Virus record (IMG/VR): IMGVR_UViG_3300022198_001296
Location: 1-37,230 of that record
Origin: a virus
DNA length: 37,230 bases
Direction: 5' to 3' (one strand)
Under the pieces are notes generated by a model that ran no database searches, had not been told where the DNA came from, and was given only the letters and a program-made list of their open reading frames with translations. Positions within the stretch are counted from its first letter, which is position 1. Each line of letters begins with the position of its first letter. Positions 17,531 through 24,783 of this stretch are shown piece by piece. The position numbers were made by a program, and so were the translations under genes.

Positions 17531-18006
17531 AATGAGGCGCGGCCATGATTTGCATGAAACCCGTACTTCTTTTCTGCATCTTTCCTAGCCTGCAATGCCT
17601 CCGGCAAGGTATCGTAAGTTCCAAGGTGTATATGCTTGTCATCAACGCAAATCTGCGCCCTCCACCTTCTATCGCCAAACTTGTAAACACCTGTGTGCCC
17701 AGTTGTGTTGGTGCTGTGACGCTTAACGTTGCGCTCATTCTCTTTCTTGGAAACGCTCCGTAAATTGGTGATGCGATTGTCTGCCCTGTCTCCGTTCACA
17801 TGGTCTACATATTCAGGGTCTTCTCCATGAACCAATTTGTAAATTAGTCTATGCGTAAAGTATAAAACGCCATCAACTGTAGTTCTGTGGTATCCGTGCG
17901 AACAAGATCTTCCGCCAGCAGTCCTGCCTGTCTTTCTGTAAACTAGGTTTCCGTCATCATATACAAACAGATCGTTTAACCTTAACCTATACGGCAACTT
18001 AAGCAT
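17527..18006 (-). CDS. Free-standing HNH homing endonuclease with AP2 domain
   Basis: The 159-residue protein has an HNH core, VDHVNGDRADNRITNLR at about residues 67-83, with the preceding THRLIYKLVHGE helix. It is followed by an AP2-type DNA-binding domain (TGHTGVYKFGDRRWRAQI to the ALQARKDAEKKYG helix). This pairing is typical of mobile, site-specific nicking endonucleases. The gene is squeezed between a phosphoesterase gene and a membrane gene with 8- and 4-base overlaps, so it inserted without disturbing either. Likely a selfish element. Confidence 0.85.
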   Translation of the reverse strand: MLKLPYRLRLNDLFVYDDGNLVYRKTGRTAGGRSCSHGYHRTTVDGVLYFTHRLIYKLVHGEDPEYVDHVNGDRADNRITNLRSVSKKENERNVKRHSTNTTGHTGVYKFGDRRWRAQICVDDKHIHLGTYDTLPEALQARKDAEKKYGFHANHGRASL

Positions 18007-18724
18007 ACTCAGCCCTCAGGCTGTGCAGAGATACCTCTCTAAGATCGTACATTCCTCTCCTTACGTTTGTCTTATGGATGATGCCTCTCCAGTGGTTATT
18101 CCCCTGCGGCCCTTTGTAGTCTTCGTCATGTAGGTAAAACGCACCAGCAATAAGCCCTCGGACGTATCTATCGGAGTCGGGCATGTGATCCATCCAGTCG
18201 TCCTTGGTTTGGAGGTGCCCAGCGGTGCAGCTTTCGTGCGTTGCTTTGACCATTAGCCTGGCGCTGGCAAACGGCCTCCCAGAGTTTGCATTATAGAAGT
18301 AATGCGAATACTTAACCCCGTCCAACTTTACAGGCTTTAGAAAGCTATGAGCCTTAATGCCGAAAGACTCAACATCACAGTCACGGGTTGACATATGCCC
18401 CTCCATGTTAGGGAAGTCGTCAACATACCTGTCAATCCTGTTTTCGTGGTTGCCAAAACAGAAGTGGTACTCTGTAAGCTTTGGCCTATGTCTCATAAAC
18501 AGCTCCATTGCCTCCATTCCAGCATCAATATCCTTTTTGTACCTCTGCCCCTCCGCTTCTCTTTTCTTCGACCAAGAAGACAGGCTAGGCATGTCCCACC
18601 AGTCCCCTATTATGATGACCTTATCTGGCTTAACATCCTTAATGAATTTGGCTGCCCACAACAGATGATCCAACTTGACTCCAGGCTTAACCTGTGTATC
18701 AGGTATTAGTACGTGGCTGCTCAT
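17999..18724 (-). CDS. Calcineurin-like metallophosphoesterase
   Basis: The 241-residue protein has the metal-binding motifs of the family in order: IPDTQ (residues 7-11), IGDWWD (39-44), FGNHENR (90-96) and later ATHESCTAGHL. The first motif has Gln where many members have His, as is usual in the phage subgroup. It may cut phosphodiesters or phosphomonoesters; the substrate cannot be read from sequence. It starts at a TAATG junction. Confidence 0.85.
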   Translation of the reverse strand: MSSHVLIPDTQVKPGVKLDHLLWAAKFIKDVKPDKVIIIGDWWDMPSLSSWSKKREAEGQRYKKDIDAGMEAMELFMRHRPKLTEYHFCFGNHENRIDRYVDDFPNMEGHMSTRDCDVESFGIKAHSFLKPVKLDGVKYSHYFYNANSGRPFASARLMVKATHESCTAGHLQTKDDWMDHMPDSDRYVRGLIAGAFYLHDEDYKGPQGNNHWRGIIHKTNVRRGMYDLREVSLHSLRAEYA

Positions 18725-18960
18725 TACGGCGTCTCCAGTTCAACAATGTGTGTGATCATGTCCTTTGGTATAGACACCCCGCCCTGTTGAGTCTTCATGT
18801 CGGCGGTAACGCTTGACGCAACCAGGATGAAATACTCGTCTTCATCCAGAACAATCCCAACAGTATAGCAGTTTCCTGAGTATTCCTCCAACGTTACTCG
18901 ATCATCCCAGCCTTGAGCGCACCCGCAGGCATCCGTCCACTCGATAAACACTAGTCTCAT
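18724..18960 (-). CDS. Conserved small phage protein, 78 aa
   Basis: A 78-residue protein of beta pattern with the phrase VGIVLDEDEYFILVAS and the end SIPKDMITHIVEL. Similar small proteins with a W-x-D/GW start and IPK end occur in phage early regions, function unknown. The ATG overlaps the stop of the upstream gene (ATGA). Confidence 0.65.
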   Translation of the reverse strand: MRLVFIEWTDACGCAQGWDDRVTLEEYSGNCYTVGIVLDEDEYFILVASSVTADMKTQQGGVSIPKDMITHIVELETP

Positions 18961-19487
18961 TTTGCTTCCCTGTATTCACTTGGTGGTTGTGGTAGCGGTA
19001 TGCCCAACGTGCCTATAGACCACTCCTCGATTCTTCTCAGCAGGTCTACCATCTCGCCCTTGCTCATCTCTGGACTAGATAGCGTCTTCTGCCTGCCGTC
19101 GATTAGCATCTTGCCGACCTTCTTTGGTTTCGTCTTGCCAAGGAACAGTGTGCAGACAACATCGTGCATGGCGAACCCGTCCTTGTCCAGCATCCCGTAG
19201 GCGTCCGGCCACTTCTCTTTCATCTTCTCTGACAGGTGACGCATCCAGATCCAGAACACTGCCCGACAACTAATTAGTCCAGAGTCATGCTCTATCCTGA
19301 TCTTAACTGGGTACTTGAACTGAAAGAACTCTGTTGCGTTCTTCACTGCGTCCACCAGGGCTTCTTTAGAGTCAGCCGTTCCTTTGTATCCCTGTGCTGT
19401 TAGCCTTGCTTTGTCACCTGACGCCATAGCCTTCTGGCTCGCTGGAGGCGCTTTTCTAGCTGCTGAATTTCCCATTTTAGTTGCCAT
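18957..19487 (-). CDS. Orf/NinB-like recombination accessory protein (tentative)
   Basis: A 176-residue protein with a basic, Ala/Lys-rich N-terminus. The middle (LISCRAVFWIWMRHLSEKM) and the end (TLSSPEMSKGEMVDLLRRIEEW then GIPLP) resemble the order of motifs in lambda Orf/NinB, which loads recombinases on SSB-coated DNA. The match is remote and I rely partly on context: it lies in the same operon as a helicase, an SSB-tail protein, an annealing protein and an exonuclease. Confidence 0.45.
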   Translation of the reverse strand: MATKMGNSAARKAPPASQKAMASGDKARLTAQGYKGTADSKEALVDAVKNATEFFQFKYPVKIRIEHDSGLISCRAVFWIWMRHLSEKMKEKWPDAYGMLDKDGFAMHDVVCTLFLGKTKPKKVGKMLIDGRQKTLSSPEMSKGEMVDLLRRIEEWSIGTLGIPLPQPPSEYREAK

Positions 19488-19636
19488 ACCTCTAACTCTA
19501 ACTCTGTGTTTCGGTTATGCGCGTCGATGAAGAGGGCTTGGTAGAACGCCTCCTTTTCATCGCGTTCTTGATGTTCAGGTGTTTGATGTAGTTCTTCACC
19601 CTCTGGCTTGGCTCCACCGGCTTCACTTTCCCGCAT
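19400..19636 (-). CDS. Possible overlapping coiled-coil protein
   Basis: A 78-codon ORF in another frame covers the end of the helicase gene and the start of the next gene. Its product has a good heptad-like helix (NTELELEVWQLKWEIQQLEK). The helicase C-terminus over the same bases is low-complexity and could be dispensable. There is no obvious ribosome binding site. Either this is a nested gene or a chance ORF. Confidence 0.3.
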   Translation of the reverse strand: MRESEAGGAKPEGEELHQTPEHQERDEKEAFYQALFIDAHNRNTELELEVWQLKWEIQQLEKRLQRARRLWRQVTKQG

Positions 19637-20958
19637 GGATATTCTCCGGTCATCTCTTTCGTCTTGTGATACGCCCAGCCATCTTTGTAGCCTTTCTGTC
19701 TGGCGTGATGCAGGAACATAGCGTAAGCCTCGTCCCGTTGTTGGTCAGTAAAGGCAACCGTCTTGACCTCTACTAACTCTCCCTCCTCTGTCTCGATGAG
19801 AGATGACGGAGTGTACTTGTATCCACACGCAGGACAGATAGCTGTCGTCTTCAGTGCACCACAACTAGGGCAGGGCTTTGGGAGCTTCTCCTGTTGCTCT
19901 CTGGCCTCTCTGGGCTGCGGAGTACCGTCGCACAACTCATCCCTGTGAATGTCTGTCACAAACCCAAGCCTCTGAGTGGTGTCAGAGTGATCAAGGATCA
20001 GTGCGTAGTCCTTACCCTCTGCGGTACGGAGCGCCCTGCCAACCATCTGCACGTACTTAATCTCTGATCGAGTGGGAGCCGCCAGGATAAGTGTCCTGAC
20101 GTCCCAATCAACACCGGCAACAAGGCAGCCAACATTACACACCACCTTGATCTCGCCAGCGTGAAACCTCTCTTTGATCACCTCCCGGTCTTCTGTTTTA
20201 GTCAGCGCGTCTATGTAGCCCGCATTAATCCCGCTCGAGATAAACTTACCCTGTAATTCAGCAGCGTGTGCTCTGTTGACTGCAAACAGGATGGTCTTCT
20301 CATGCGTGGACTTCTCCTTCCATGTATCGACAATAGAGGCGATGAGCTTGGCATTGGAAACTTGGCTATACAACTGCCCCTGATGGTACTCACCAGCAAC
20401 CAGCTTGACCCCTTTCAGGTCAGGCGATGACGGCGCGAATACCCGGAAGTCAGAAAGATAACCCTGATCTATTAGGCCTCTCACTGTCTCACCGATAACC
20501 AGGGAGTCCCAGTGATTAGCCATGCCTTTAGCCCAAGGCGTAGCGGTAAGACCCACGAATGTCGGCCCGTTCTTTATCCACCCATTGACAAACGATGACC
20601 TTCTGTGCGCTTCGTCTACAATGACGAGATCTACATCTGGGCAAATCCCGCGCCTTGCCAGTGTGTCAACAGAGCAGACCTGTACCGCTGCCCGTGGGTC
20701 GTACAGCATGTGATCAGCCTGCACAACGCCTATGTCTCTAATCCCCTGCTGGACGAAAGACTGCCAGGTTTGGTCGACAAGAGATATGTACGGCACAAGA
20801 AAGGCTACTGTTTTACCCTTCTCTAACGCTCGGTTTATCATATCTCCGGCGACTACGGTCTTACCTGCACCCGTGGGGAGTTGCAGAATTACGCTCCCCT
20901 TGGATGCAGCCCGACGAGTGTCGGCAACCGCCTTAACCTGGTAATCTCTCAGCTCCAC
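19498..20958 (-). CDS. Superfamily 2 DNA/RNA helicase with zinc finger
   Basis: A 486-residue SF2 helicase. Motif I is LPTGAGKT, motif II DEAH (VIVDEAHRR), motif III GLTATPW, and motif VI QMVGRALRTAEGK. After the second RecA domain there is a CPSC-x8-CPAC zinc finger at about residues 363-378. This is the form of many phage helicases used in replication or recombination. The GTG start overlaps the previous stop (TAGTG). With no polymerase or DnaB-type gene in the window, it may be the main phage replication or recombination helicase. Confidence 0.9.
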   Translation of the reverse strand: MELRDYQVKAVADTRRAASKGSVILQLPTGAGKTVVAGDMINRALEKGKTVAFLVPYISLVDQTWQSFVQQGIRDIGVVQADHMLYDPRAAVQVCSVDTLARRGICPDVDLVIVDEAHRRSSFVNGWIKNGPTFVGLTATPWAKGMANHWDSLVIGETVRGLIDQGYLSDFRVFAPSSPDLKGVKLVAGEYHQGQLYSQVSNAKLIASIVDTWKEKSTHEKTILFAVNRAHAAELQGKFISSGINAGYIDALTKTEDREVIKERFHAGEIKVVCNVGCLVAGVDWDVRTLILAAPTRSEIKYVQMVGRALRTAEGKDYALILDHSDTTQRLGFVTDIHRDELCDGTPQPREAREQQEKLPKPCPSCGALKTTAICPACGYKYTPSSLIETEEGELVEVKTVAFTDQQRDEAYAMFLHHARQKGYKDGWAYHKTKEMTGEYPCGKVKPVEPSQRVKNYIKHLNIKNAMKRRRSTKPSSSTRITETQS

Positions 20959-21218
20959 TAGAAGGGTATATCTTCGTCAACAGCAACCTTTGGCTCCTGA
21001 GCCTGAGAGCCTCCGGCGGAGTACTTGTCAGACACCTTGCCCTTCAGCTTAGGCGCATTCGGGTTGTCGCTGTCATTCTTCCAGAGAGCAACTTCAATCT
21101 GCTCACCCTCCTTAATATCCCGGTGGGCAAAGAAATGACCCTTCGCTGCTGGTGCGCTGTCTGAATCCGTGGGCTTCTTGCCCCACAGTGCGATTTGTCC
21201 TCGGTTATCGTATTCCAT
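20958..21218 (-). CDS. Small protein with SSB-type C-terminal tail
   Basis: An 86-residue protein. The body has strands such as NRGQIALWGKK and GEQIEVALWKND, and the end is a flexible stretch finishing DEDIPF. That is the classic acidic tip by which bacterial SSB recruits repair and replication proteins. The body is much shorter than a normal OB-fold SSB (about 110 aa), so it may be a minimal ssDNA-binding protein or a tail mimic. AGGAG lies just before the ATG. Its place between helicase and annealing protein supports a recombination role. Confidence 0.6.
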   Translation of the reverse strand: MEYDNRGQIALWGKKPTDSDSAPAAKGHFFAHRDIKEGEQIEVALWKNDSDNPNAPKLKGKVSDKYSAGGSQAQEPKVAVDEDIPF

Positions 21219-21226
21219 AGTAACTC

Positions 21227-21367
21227 CTATGCGTAGTAAAGGTGTGGTTTAGTGTAAAGCCCTTCGATTTGTCGTAATCCCGGCGGAACCCACGGCATTG
21301 ATAGCCATTTCCACGCGTTTTCTGAGATCGCTGGGTAGTCCTCGTCCTTCATTGGCATGATCCTCAT
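21227..21367 (-). CDS. Small protein, 46 aa, in recombination operon
   Basis: The ATG overlaps the stop of the annealing protein gene (ATGA) and the gene fills the gap before the SSB-tail gene. The product starts MRIMPMKDEDYPAISENAWKW and is rich in Trp, Pro and Tyr. It is short, but spacing and coupling suggest it is translated. No family recognised. Confidence 0.55.
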   Translation of the reverse strand: MRIMPMKDEDYPAISENAWKWLSMPWVPPGLRQIEGLYTKPHLYYA

Positions 21368-21861
21368 AACAGGTCATCCAGGTTTTCGCTATGCTGCTTG
21401 AACATCTCTTTCTCCTCTTTTGGCGTGTATGGTGACGGCTCAGCCCCTTCTGGAACGTCCTCGCCAGCGTAGATGTACAATCCAAGGCCAAGCATTGCTA
21501 TCGCCTTGACCAGACAACGCTGTAGTGACGTATTGACGTCAAACGCGCTTGGGTTTTGTATCGGCTTGTTCAGGTGATTCAGCACCGGGAACACCTCTGT
21601 CTGCGTGTCGTCATTGGTTAACACCGTCACCTTCACGTAAGCAAACCCCTGAGAGTCCACCATAAACGGCTGCTCTGTCTCAATGGTTACGTCTTTGCCG
21701 TATGGCACTGAAAACGAGTGCTTTATAAACCTCGCTTCTGGACACTCTCGCTTCAAGGTGTCCCACGCCCACGCCCATGACAGGTAAGAAAACTTGCCCT
21801 TCTTCTCGATATGATCCCGGCAGTCAATCGCTGACAGTCGTTCAAATAGACTCTTTTCCAT
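21364..21861 (-). CDS. Single-strand annealing protein (DUF1071, Rad52-like)
   Basis: A 165-residue protein with the DUF1071 layout: FSYLSWAWAWDTLKRECPEA near the N-terminus, a beta region ending VFPVLNHLNKPI, and the key segment RCLVKAIAMLGLGLYIYAGEDVP. The family belongs to the Rad52-like single-strand annealing recombinases. Together with the exonuclease two genes upstream it should form a two-part recombination pair like Red beta/exo. Start at TAATG junction. Confidence 0.85.
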   Translation of the reverse strand: MEKSLFERLSAIDCRDHIEKKGKFSYLSWAWAWDTLKRECPEARFIKHSFSVPYGKDVTIETEQPFMVDSQGFAYVKVTVLTNDDTQTEVFPVLNHLNKPIQNPSAFDVNTSLQRCLVKAIAMLGLGLYIYAGEDVPEGAEPSPYTPKEEKEMFKQHSENLDDLL

Positions 21862-22052
21862 TATCGTTTCGCTCCGCTGTAAACGCCTTTCAGCTTCTTG
21901 AGTATCTCTCTCTCGAACTGAGCCATCCAGGTAGGCGTGACGTTGTGATTTGAACCTGCCGGGGCTTTGTTAATTGCCAGTAGCTCCAGTTCCGCCAGGT
22001 TTCTTTCTGTTCGCGCAATGGCGTGTTCTATTGTTTCTCGTCTAGCTATCAT
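21861..22052 (-). CDS. Hypothetical protein, 63 aa
   Basis: A short, charged helical protein (RETIEHAIARTERNLAELELL, written here in part as ETIEHAIARTERNL) between the exonuclease and annealing protein genes. The ATG follows the exonuclease stop by two bases. Position suggests an accessory to that pair, but no motif shows this. Confidence 0.55.
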   Translation of the reverse strand: MIARRETIEHAIARTERNLAELELLAINKAPAGSNHNVTPTWMAQFEREILKKLKGVYSGAKR

Positions 22053-22054
22053 GG

Positions 22055-22906
22055 CTACCTCTGCATAAAGCTCATGTATGTGGTTTCTGGCTTCCGGTAA
22101 GCCTCGATATCGTAACCGTCCTTCTCCATCTTGGCGGTGTCGATAGACCCTTTCCGGCTACGCTTAACGTAAACCAGGCCGTTGGGAAACTCTGTGTCCT
22201 TCTCACCGGACATGCGCTTCAGCTCAGACTCAACCTCGCCCAACTCAGCCTTGATGCTGGCCTCACTCGCCTTGAGAGAAGCTCTGCGGTCAACCAGGAT
22301 TGCTGCCTGCTCAACGTCAAACCCCTGTTCTGTCTCTGGATTCTCGAAAGCCTCCCAGCCTGCCTTTAGCTGCTCGATCTGTTCGTCAGATACGAAACAC
22401 TCAATCAACCGGAAGTCCTCGTTGGGAATGAACACGAAGAAGTACGTCCTCGCCGTGGGGACAACCAGGTGTTGATGGACAATCTGCCAGACGTAATTCT
22501 CGGGGATTACCTGATCCCAACTACCTTCTGCCTGCAACTGCGCCCACAGTTTCGAGTCCTGCTTTCGGAACGGACACTTAATCTCAACCTTTATCGACTC
22601 GTTGCCGTTCTCGCCGTAGCCGTCCAGAGAGGCCGAGTAGACACCATCCCGGAATACTGCTGGCTCCAGGCCAACGCCCAGCAGGAACTCGACCTTCTCC
22701 TTTGCAGACTCCTCCCATTTGTTACCGTAGTCAGTAGCCAAGTTACCCTGAAAGGTGTCCTCGTGGGTTTCCTTAATCTTGCGTAGCTGGCTGATGCTCT
22801 GGAACGGATTGCACCTCATAACAGTAGGCGCTTCACTCGCGTTCCGGTGCTGATAGCGGTATTCCAGCCACTCTTGTGTGCCTTGTACTAAATCTACTTT
22901 TTCCAT
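22055..22906 (-). CDS. YqaJ-type 5'-3' exonuclease
   Basis: I place the start at the ATG at 22906, which has AAGGAG just upstream, rather than the ORF limit 48 bases earlier. The 283-residue protein has the lambda exonuclease/YqaJ core: GTQEWLEYR near the N-terminus, SASLDGYG with Asp95, then KVEIKCP with Glu108 and Lys110 as the D-ExK catalytic set, and YVWQIVHQHLVV. It should resect double-stranded ends to give single strands for the annealing protein coded downstream. The C-terminal third is a charged helix region. Confidence 0.9.
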   Translation of the reverse strand: MEKVDLVQGTQEWLEYRYQHRNASEAPTVMRCNPFQSISQLRKIKETHEDTFQGNLATDYGNKWEESAKEKVEFLLGVGLEPAVFRDGVYSASLDGYGENGNESIKVEIKCPFRKQDSKLWAQLQAEGSWDQVIPENYVWQIVHQHLVVPTARTYFFVFIPNEDFRLIECFVSDEQIEQLKAGWEAFENPETEQGFDVEQAAILVDRRASLKASEASIKAELGEVESELKRMSGEKDTEFPNGLVYVKRSRKGSIDTAKMEKDGYDIEAYRKPETTYMSFMQR

Positions 22907-22925
22907 ATCGTTCTCCTTTAGAGTT

Positions 22926-23216
22926 TTATCGCCCTTCGTACTGCCACAAAACACCGTTGCATTTAGCGTGTACTGCGCCCTCAGTTAGCCCCGTATAGTG
23001 GTCGTGCTGAAGATGTACTGGGTGCTTTAAAAAGTTCGGCGGGAACAGGCTAAGGTCAAGTTTCTTTTCCATAACCTTGGCAGCAGGTTGACATGATAGC
23101 GGCTCCTCGCAATACCAGCACTTCCCGCTCTGTTCCCTGATGTACTGCTCGCGAACCCTCCTCCTAGTTACTGGATCACATTCATGATACATGACTGGCA
23201 ATTCATAATTACCCAT
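22926..23216 (-). CDS. HNH nuclease-like zinc protein
   Basis: The 96-residue protein starts at ATG 23216 with a GGGAGAAAAG site; longer forms lack one. It has CWYC, then HLQHDHYTGLTEGAVHAKCNGVL, which matches the HNH/endonuclease VII-like zinc fold with two Cys pairs. Such proteins are frequent in phage early regions and may act as recombination or packaging nucleases. It is first gene after the strong leftward promoter at 23242-23269. Confidence 0.75.
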   Translation of the reverse strand: MGNYELPVMYHECDPVTRRRVREQYIREQSGKCWYCEEPLSCQPAAKVMEKKLDLSLFPPNFLKHPVHLQHDHYTGLTEGAVHAKCNGVLWQYEGR

Positions 23217-23241
23217 TTCTTTTCTCCCGAAACCTGAGCGA

Positions 23242-23269
23242 ATAATACCAGACCCCACGACACTGTAAA
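23242..23269 (-). promoter_or_regulatory. Leftward sigma70 promoter for recombination operon
   Basis: On the minus strand TTTACA (23269-23264) is followed after 16 bases by an extended -10, TGG TATTAT (23247-23242). Both boxes match five of six consensus bases. The expected start is near 23235, about 19 bases before the HNH gene start at 23216. Confidence 0.6.
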
Positions 23270-23586
23270 CCAAAACCCGACGAACGGTAGCAAAAACAGG
23301 ATAAACGGTATCCATTCCAAAAAGGAATAGGTGGTCTTTTGAGGGCTTTAGGTGGCCCCCTTACTCATTCTCTGTAGACATCCTCTCTCAGTATGCAGAA
23401 CAGTTTTTAGAGTTGTCGCTCCGGCCCCTGGTCGTTCTCTCGAACCCGCCACCTTAAACCTGCTTTGTCCCCGCCCTCAAAGGTCGAGAAAGGATGAATC
23501 ACGTAGATTACGCTCTACCGTTGGTATACCCGTCAGCGGACGACCAGTGTAACAGAATGAACACAGAGAGGCAAGTCTGGCACGAT
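23270..23586. other. Intergenic region between leftward HNH gene and rightward ninG
   Basis: No convincing gene. The minus strand at 23429-23548 has tRNA-like parts (acceptor-like TGGTCGT/ACGACCA, GGTAGAGCG, GGTTCGAGA) that do not fold as a proper tRNA. The rest is unremarkable apart from the two promoters at its ends. Confidence 0.5.
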
Positions 23587-23598
23587 TTGTGCTATACT
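23587..23598 (+). promoter_or_regulatory. Extended -10 promoter just before ninG
   Basis: TGC followed by TATACT (23593-23598) forms an extended -10 box. No good -35 is visible. The expected start point, about seven bases downstream, falls on the A of the ninG ATG at 23605, so the mRNA would have no leader. There is no Shine-Dalgarno before that ATG, which agrees. Confidence 0.5.
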
Positions 23599-23604
23599 CA
23601 CCCG

Positions 23605-24000
23605 ATGAAGCAGACAATCCCAAAGTTGAAAAAGAAGTTGGACACGGTGTTCTCTAAGTACATCAGGTACTCTTACTCAGAGGACGGCGAACACGTTGCG
23701 TGTTATACCTGTGGAATCGTCAAACCAATAAAGGAGATGCACAACGGACACTACATCCCCAGAACCCAAAGCCCGACCAGGTATCATGAATCAAACTGCC
23801 GCCCACAGTGTCCTGGGTGCAACTCGTTCAGATCTGGTATGCCGCACGTATTCAGAGAGAATCTTTGTATTGAGATAGGCGCTTATGCCGTCGAACAGAT
23901 GGAGGAGGAATCCAAACAGCCCCACAAGTGGGACAGGGGCTGGTTAGAATCTCAAATTGAATACTACAAGCATGAGAACAAGCTACTCGGTACGCATTAG
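23605..24000 (+). CDS. ninG: NinG/Rap-like recombination protein
   Basis: I start at ATG 23605 (MKQTIPKLKKKLD); a longer form from 23494 would run through the promoter. The 131 residues match the lambda NinG family: KLDTVFSKYIR, then CYTCG, the MHNGHYIPR motif with two His, and NCRPQCPGCN. NinG acts on branched recombination intermediates in lambda. It is the only rightward gene among leftward early genes and has its own promoter, so it is regulated apart from the exonuclease operon. Confidence 0.9.
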   Translation: MKQTIPKLKKKLDTVFSKYIRYSYSEDGEHVACYTCGIVKPIKEMHNGHYIPRTQSPTRYHESNCRPQCPGCNSFRSGMPHVFRENLCIEIGAYAVEQMEEESKQPHKWDRGWLESQIEYYKHENKLLGTH

Positions 24001-24153
24001 CCGTACCGCAACGGCGATATTTTGCCAGTGTTCCTCCGCTTCATCCGTCATGGCTGATTCAGCGCGATTAGCAGCGATGATCTCCGCCCGTTCCGGCCCG
24101 TAACGCTTAACCAGGCTTTCCGCAGTTCTTTTATCCATGTCTAATCTGCTCAT
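23983..24153 (-). CDS. Conserved small phage protein, 56 aa
   Basis: The ATG overlaps the stop of the upstream gene (TAATG). The product, with VKRYGPERAEIIAANRAESA and a Trp-containing end (EEHWQNIAVAVRLM), matches a pattern of small early phage proteins of unknown function. Its last 18 bases converge on ninG. Good case for a real gene missed by length cut-offs. Confidence 0.65.
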   Translation of the reverse strand: MSRLDMDKRTAESLVKRYGPERAEIIAANRAESAMTDEAEEHWQNIAVAVRLMRTE

Positions 24154-24419
24154 TACAAGTCCTCCAGCTCAACAACGATTGTTTTGATGTATCCGCCGTG
24201 AGATTTCATGCTTGGGTCGGTGTCTGCGCGCATTTCTCCGGGAAATACTTGACTGCGATAAATATGTACCTCCACAGTCTTAGGCTTGACCCTGTAGTAT
24301 TGCTTGGCGTAGCCCTCTAAACCCTCCAACGTAATGTCTGCCCGCTTCCCGGATCTCGAAAGACACTGTAGCTGTTTTCCAGCCTTTGCAGCCTCGTATA
24401 AATCTGTTAATGCGCTCAT
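24153..24419 (-). CDS. Hypothetical protein, 88 aa
   Basis: A small soluble protein with helical N-terminus (TDLYEAAKAGKQLQ) and beta C-terminal half (YRVKPKTVEVHIYRSQ, then YIKTIVVELEDL). ATG overlaps the upstream stop (ATGA). No family recognised. Confidence 0.6.
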   Translation of the reverse strand: MSALTDLYEAAKAGKQLQCLSRSGKRADITLEGLEGYAKQYYRVKPKTVEVHIYRSQVFPGEMRADTDPSMKSHGGYIKTIVVELEDL

Positions 24420-24556
24420 TTTTCCACCTCTTTTTGTTGGTCAGTAATAGACGTTAGAATTGCTTTCGCAATCTCGGCCACTGAAATATCATCGGTAGTT
24501 GAGATAGAAAACTCATCTATGTAATTGACTTTGATAATCACCTTGATCTCTTTCAT
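24416..24556 (-). CDS. Small protein, 46 aa (beta-alpha)
   Basis: The product MKEIKVIIKVNYIDEFSIST has a regular strand pattern and then a helix (VAEIAKAILTSITDQQ). It begins one base after the previous stop, with AAGAGGAAG (inside the previous gene's end) as ribosome binding site, and its TGA overlaps the next ATG. Function unknown. Confidence 0.6.
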   Translation of the reverse strand: MKEIKVIIKVNYIDEFSISTTDDISVAEIAKAILTSITDQQKEVEK

Positions 24557-24557
24557 G

Positions 24558-24692
24558 TTACTTCCTCTTTGCTAGTTGTTCGTCACGGTACTTGCGCCAC
24601 AATAACAGCTCTAAGTACTTAATGCTATTGTTGTCAGCATAAACTTGCAGTCTATCGCGGTACTCTTTCCGGCGGTCAATGGTCGTTATCAT
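24558..24692 (-). CDS. Small basic protein, 44 aa
   Basis: The product (MITTIDRRKEYRDRLQVYAD, then a Lys/Arg-rich helical end) overlaps the end of the preceding 35-aa ORF and is followed by another small gene at one base. Strong positive charge suggests nucleic acid contact, but that is a guess. Confidence 0.5.
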   Translation of the reverse strand: MITTIDRRKEYRDRLQVYADNNSIKYLELLLWRKYRDEQLAKRK

Positions 24693-24783
24693 CTTTAAAC
24701 TCCACTATCATTCTTACGGGTGATTCGTTGTACTCTTTCACAGCGGCTTCTAGTTCCGCCAGTAGCTCTATCAGGGTTTTCAC
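24676..24783 (-). CDS. Small protein, 35 aa
   Basis: GTG start overlapping the methyltransferase stop (GTGA). The product has a helix (TLIELLAELEAAVKEY) and then a strand (PVRMIVEF) and an acidic tail. It fits the tight series of tiny coupled genes here. No function. Confidence 0.45.
   Translation of the reverse strand: MKTLIELLAELEAAVKEYNESPVRMIVEFKDDNDH

Noticed and set aside
21249-21491. 80-codon minus-strand ORF over the annealing protein end
   Set aside because: Out of frame with the well-supported DUF1071 gene and the coupled 46-aa gene; composition is poor.
23429-23548. tRNA-like sequence on the minus strand
   Set aside because: A 7-base acceptor-like pair (TGGTCGT/ACGACCA), GGTAGAGCG and GGTTCGAGA occur in tRNA order, but the T-stem does not pair, the anticodon stem has three to four pairs and the length is 120 nt. 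At most a decayed tRNA.
23494-23604. Longer N-terminus of NinG
   Set aside because: The extra residues do not look like the family and the region contains the promoter.
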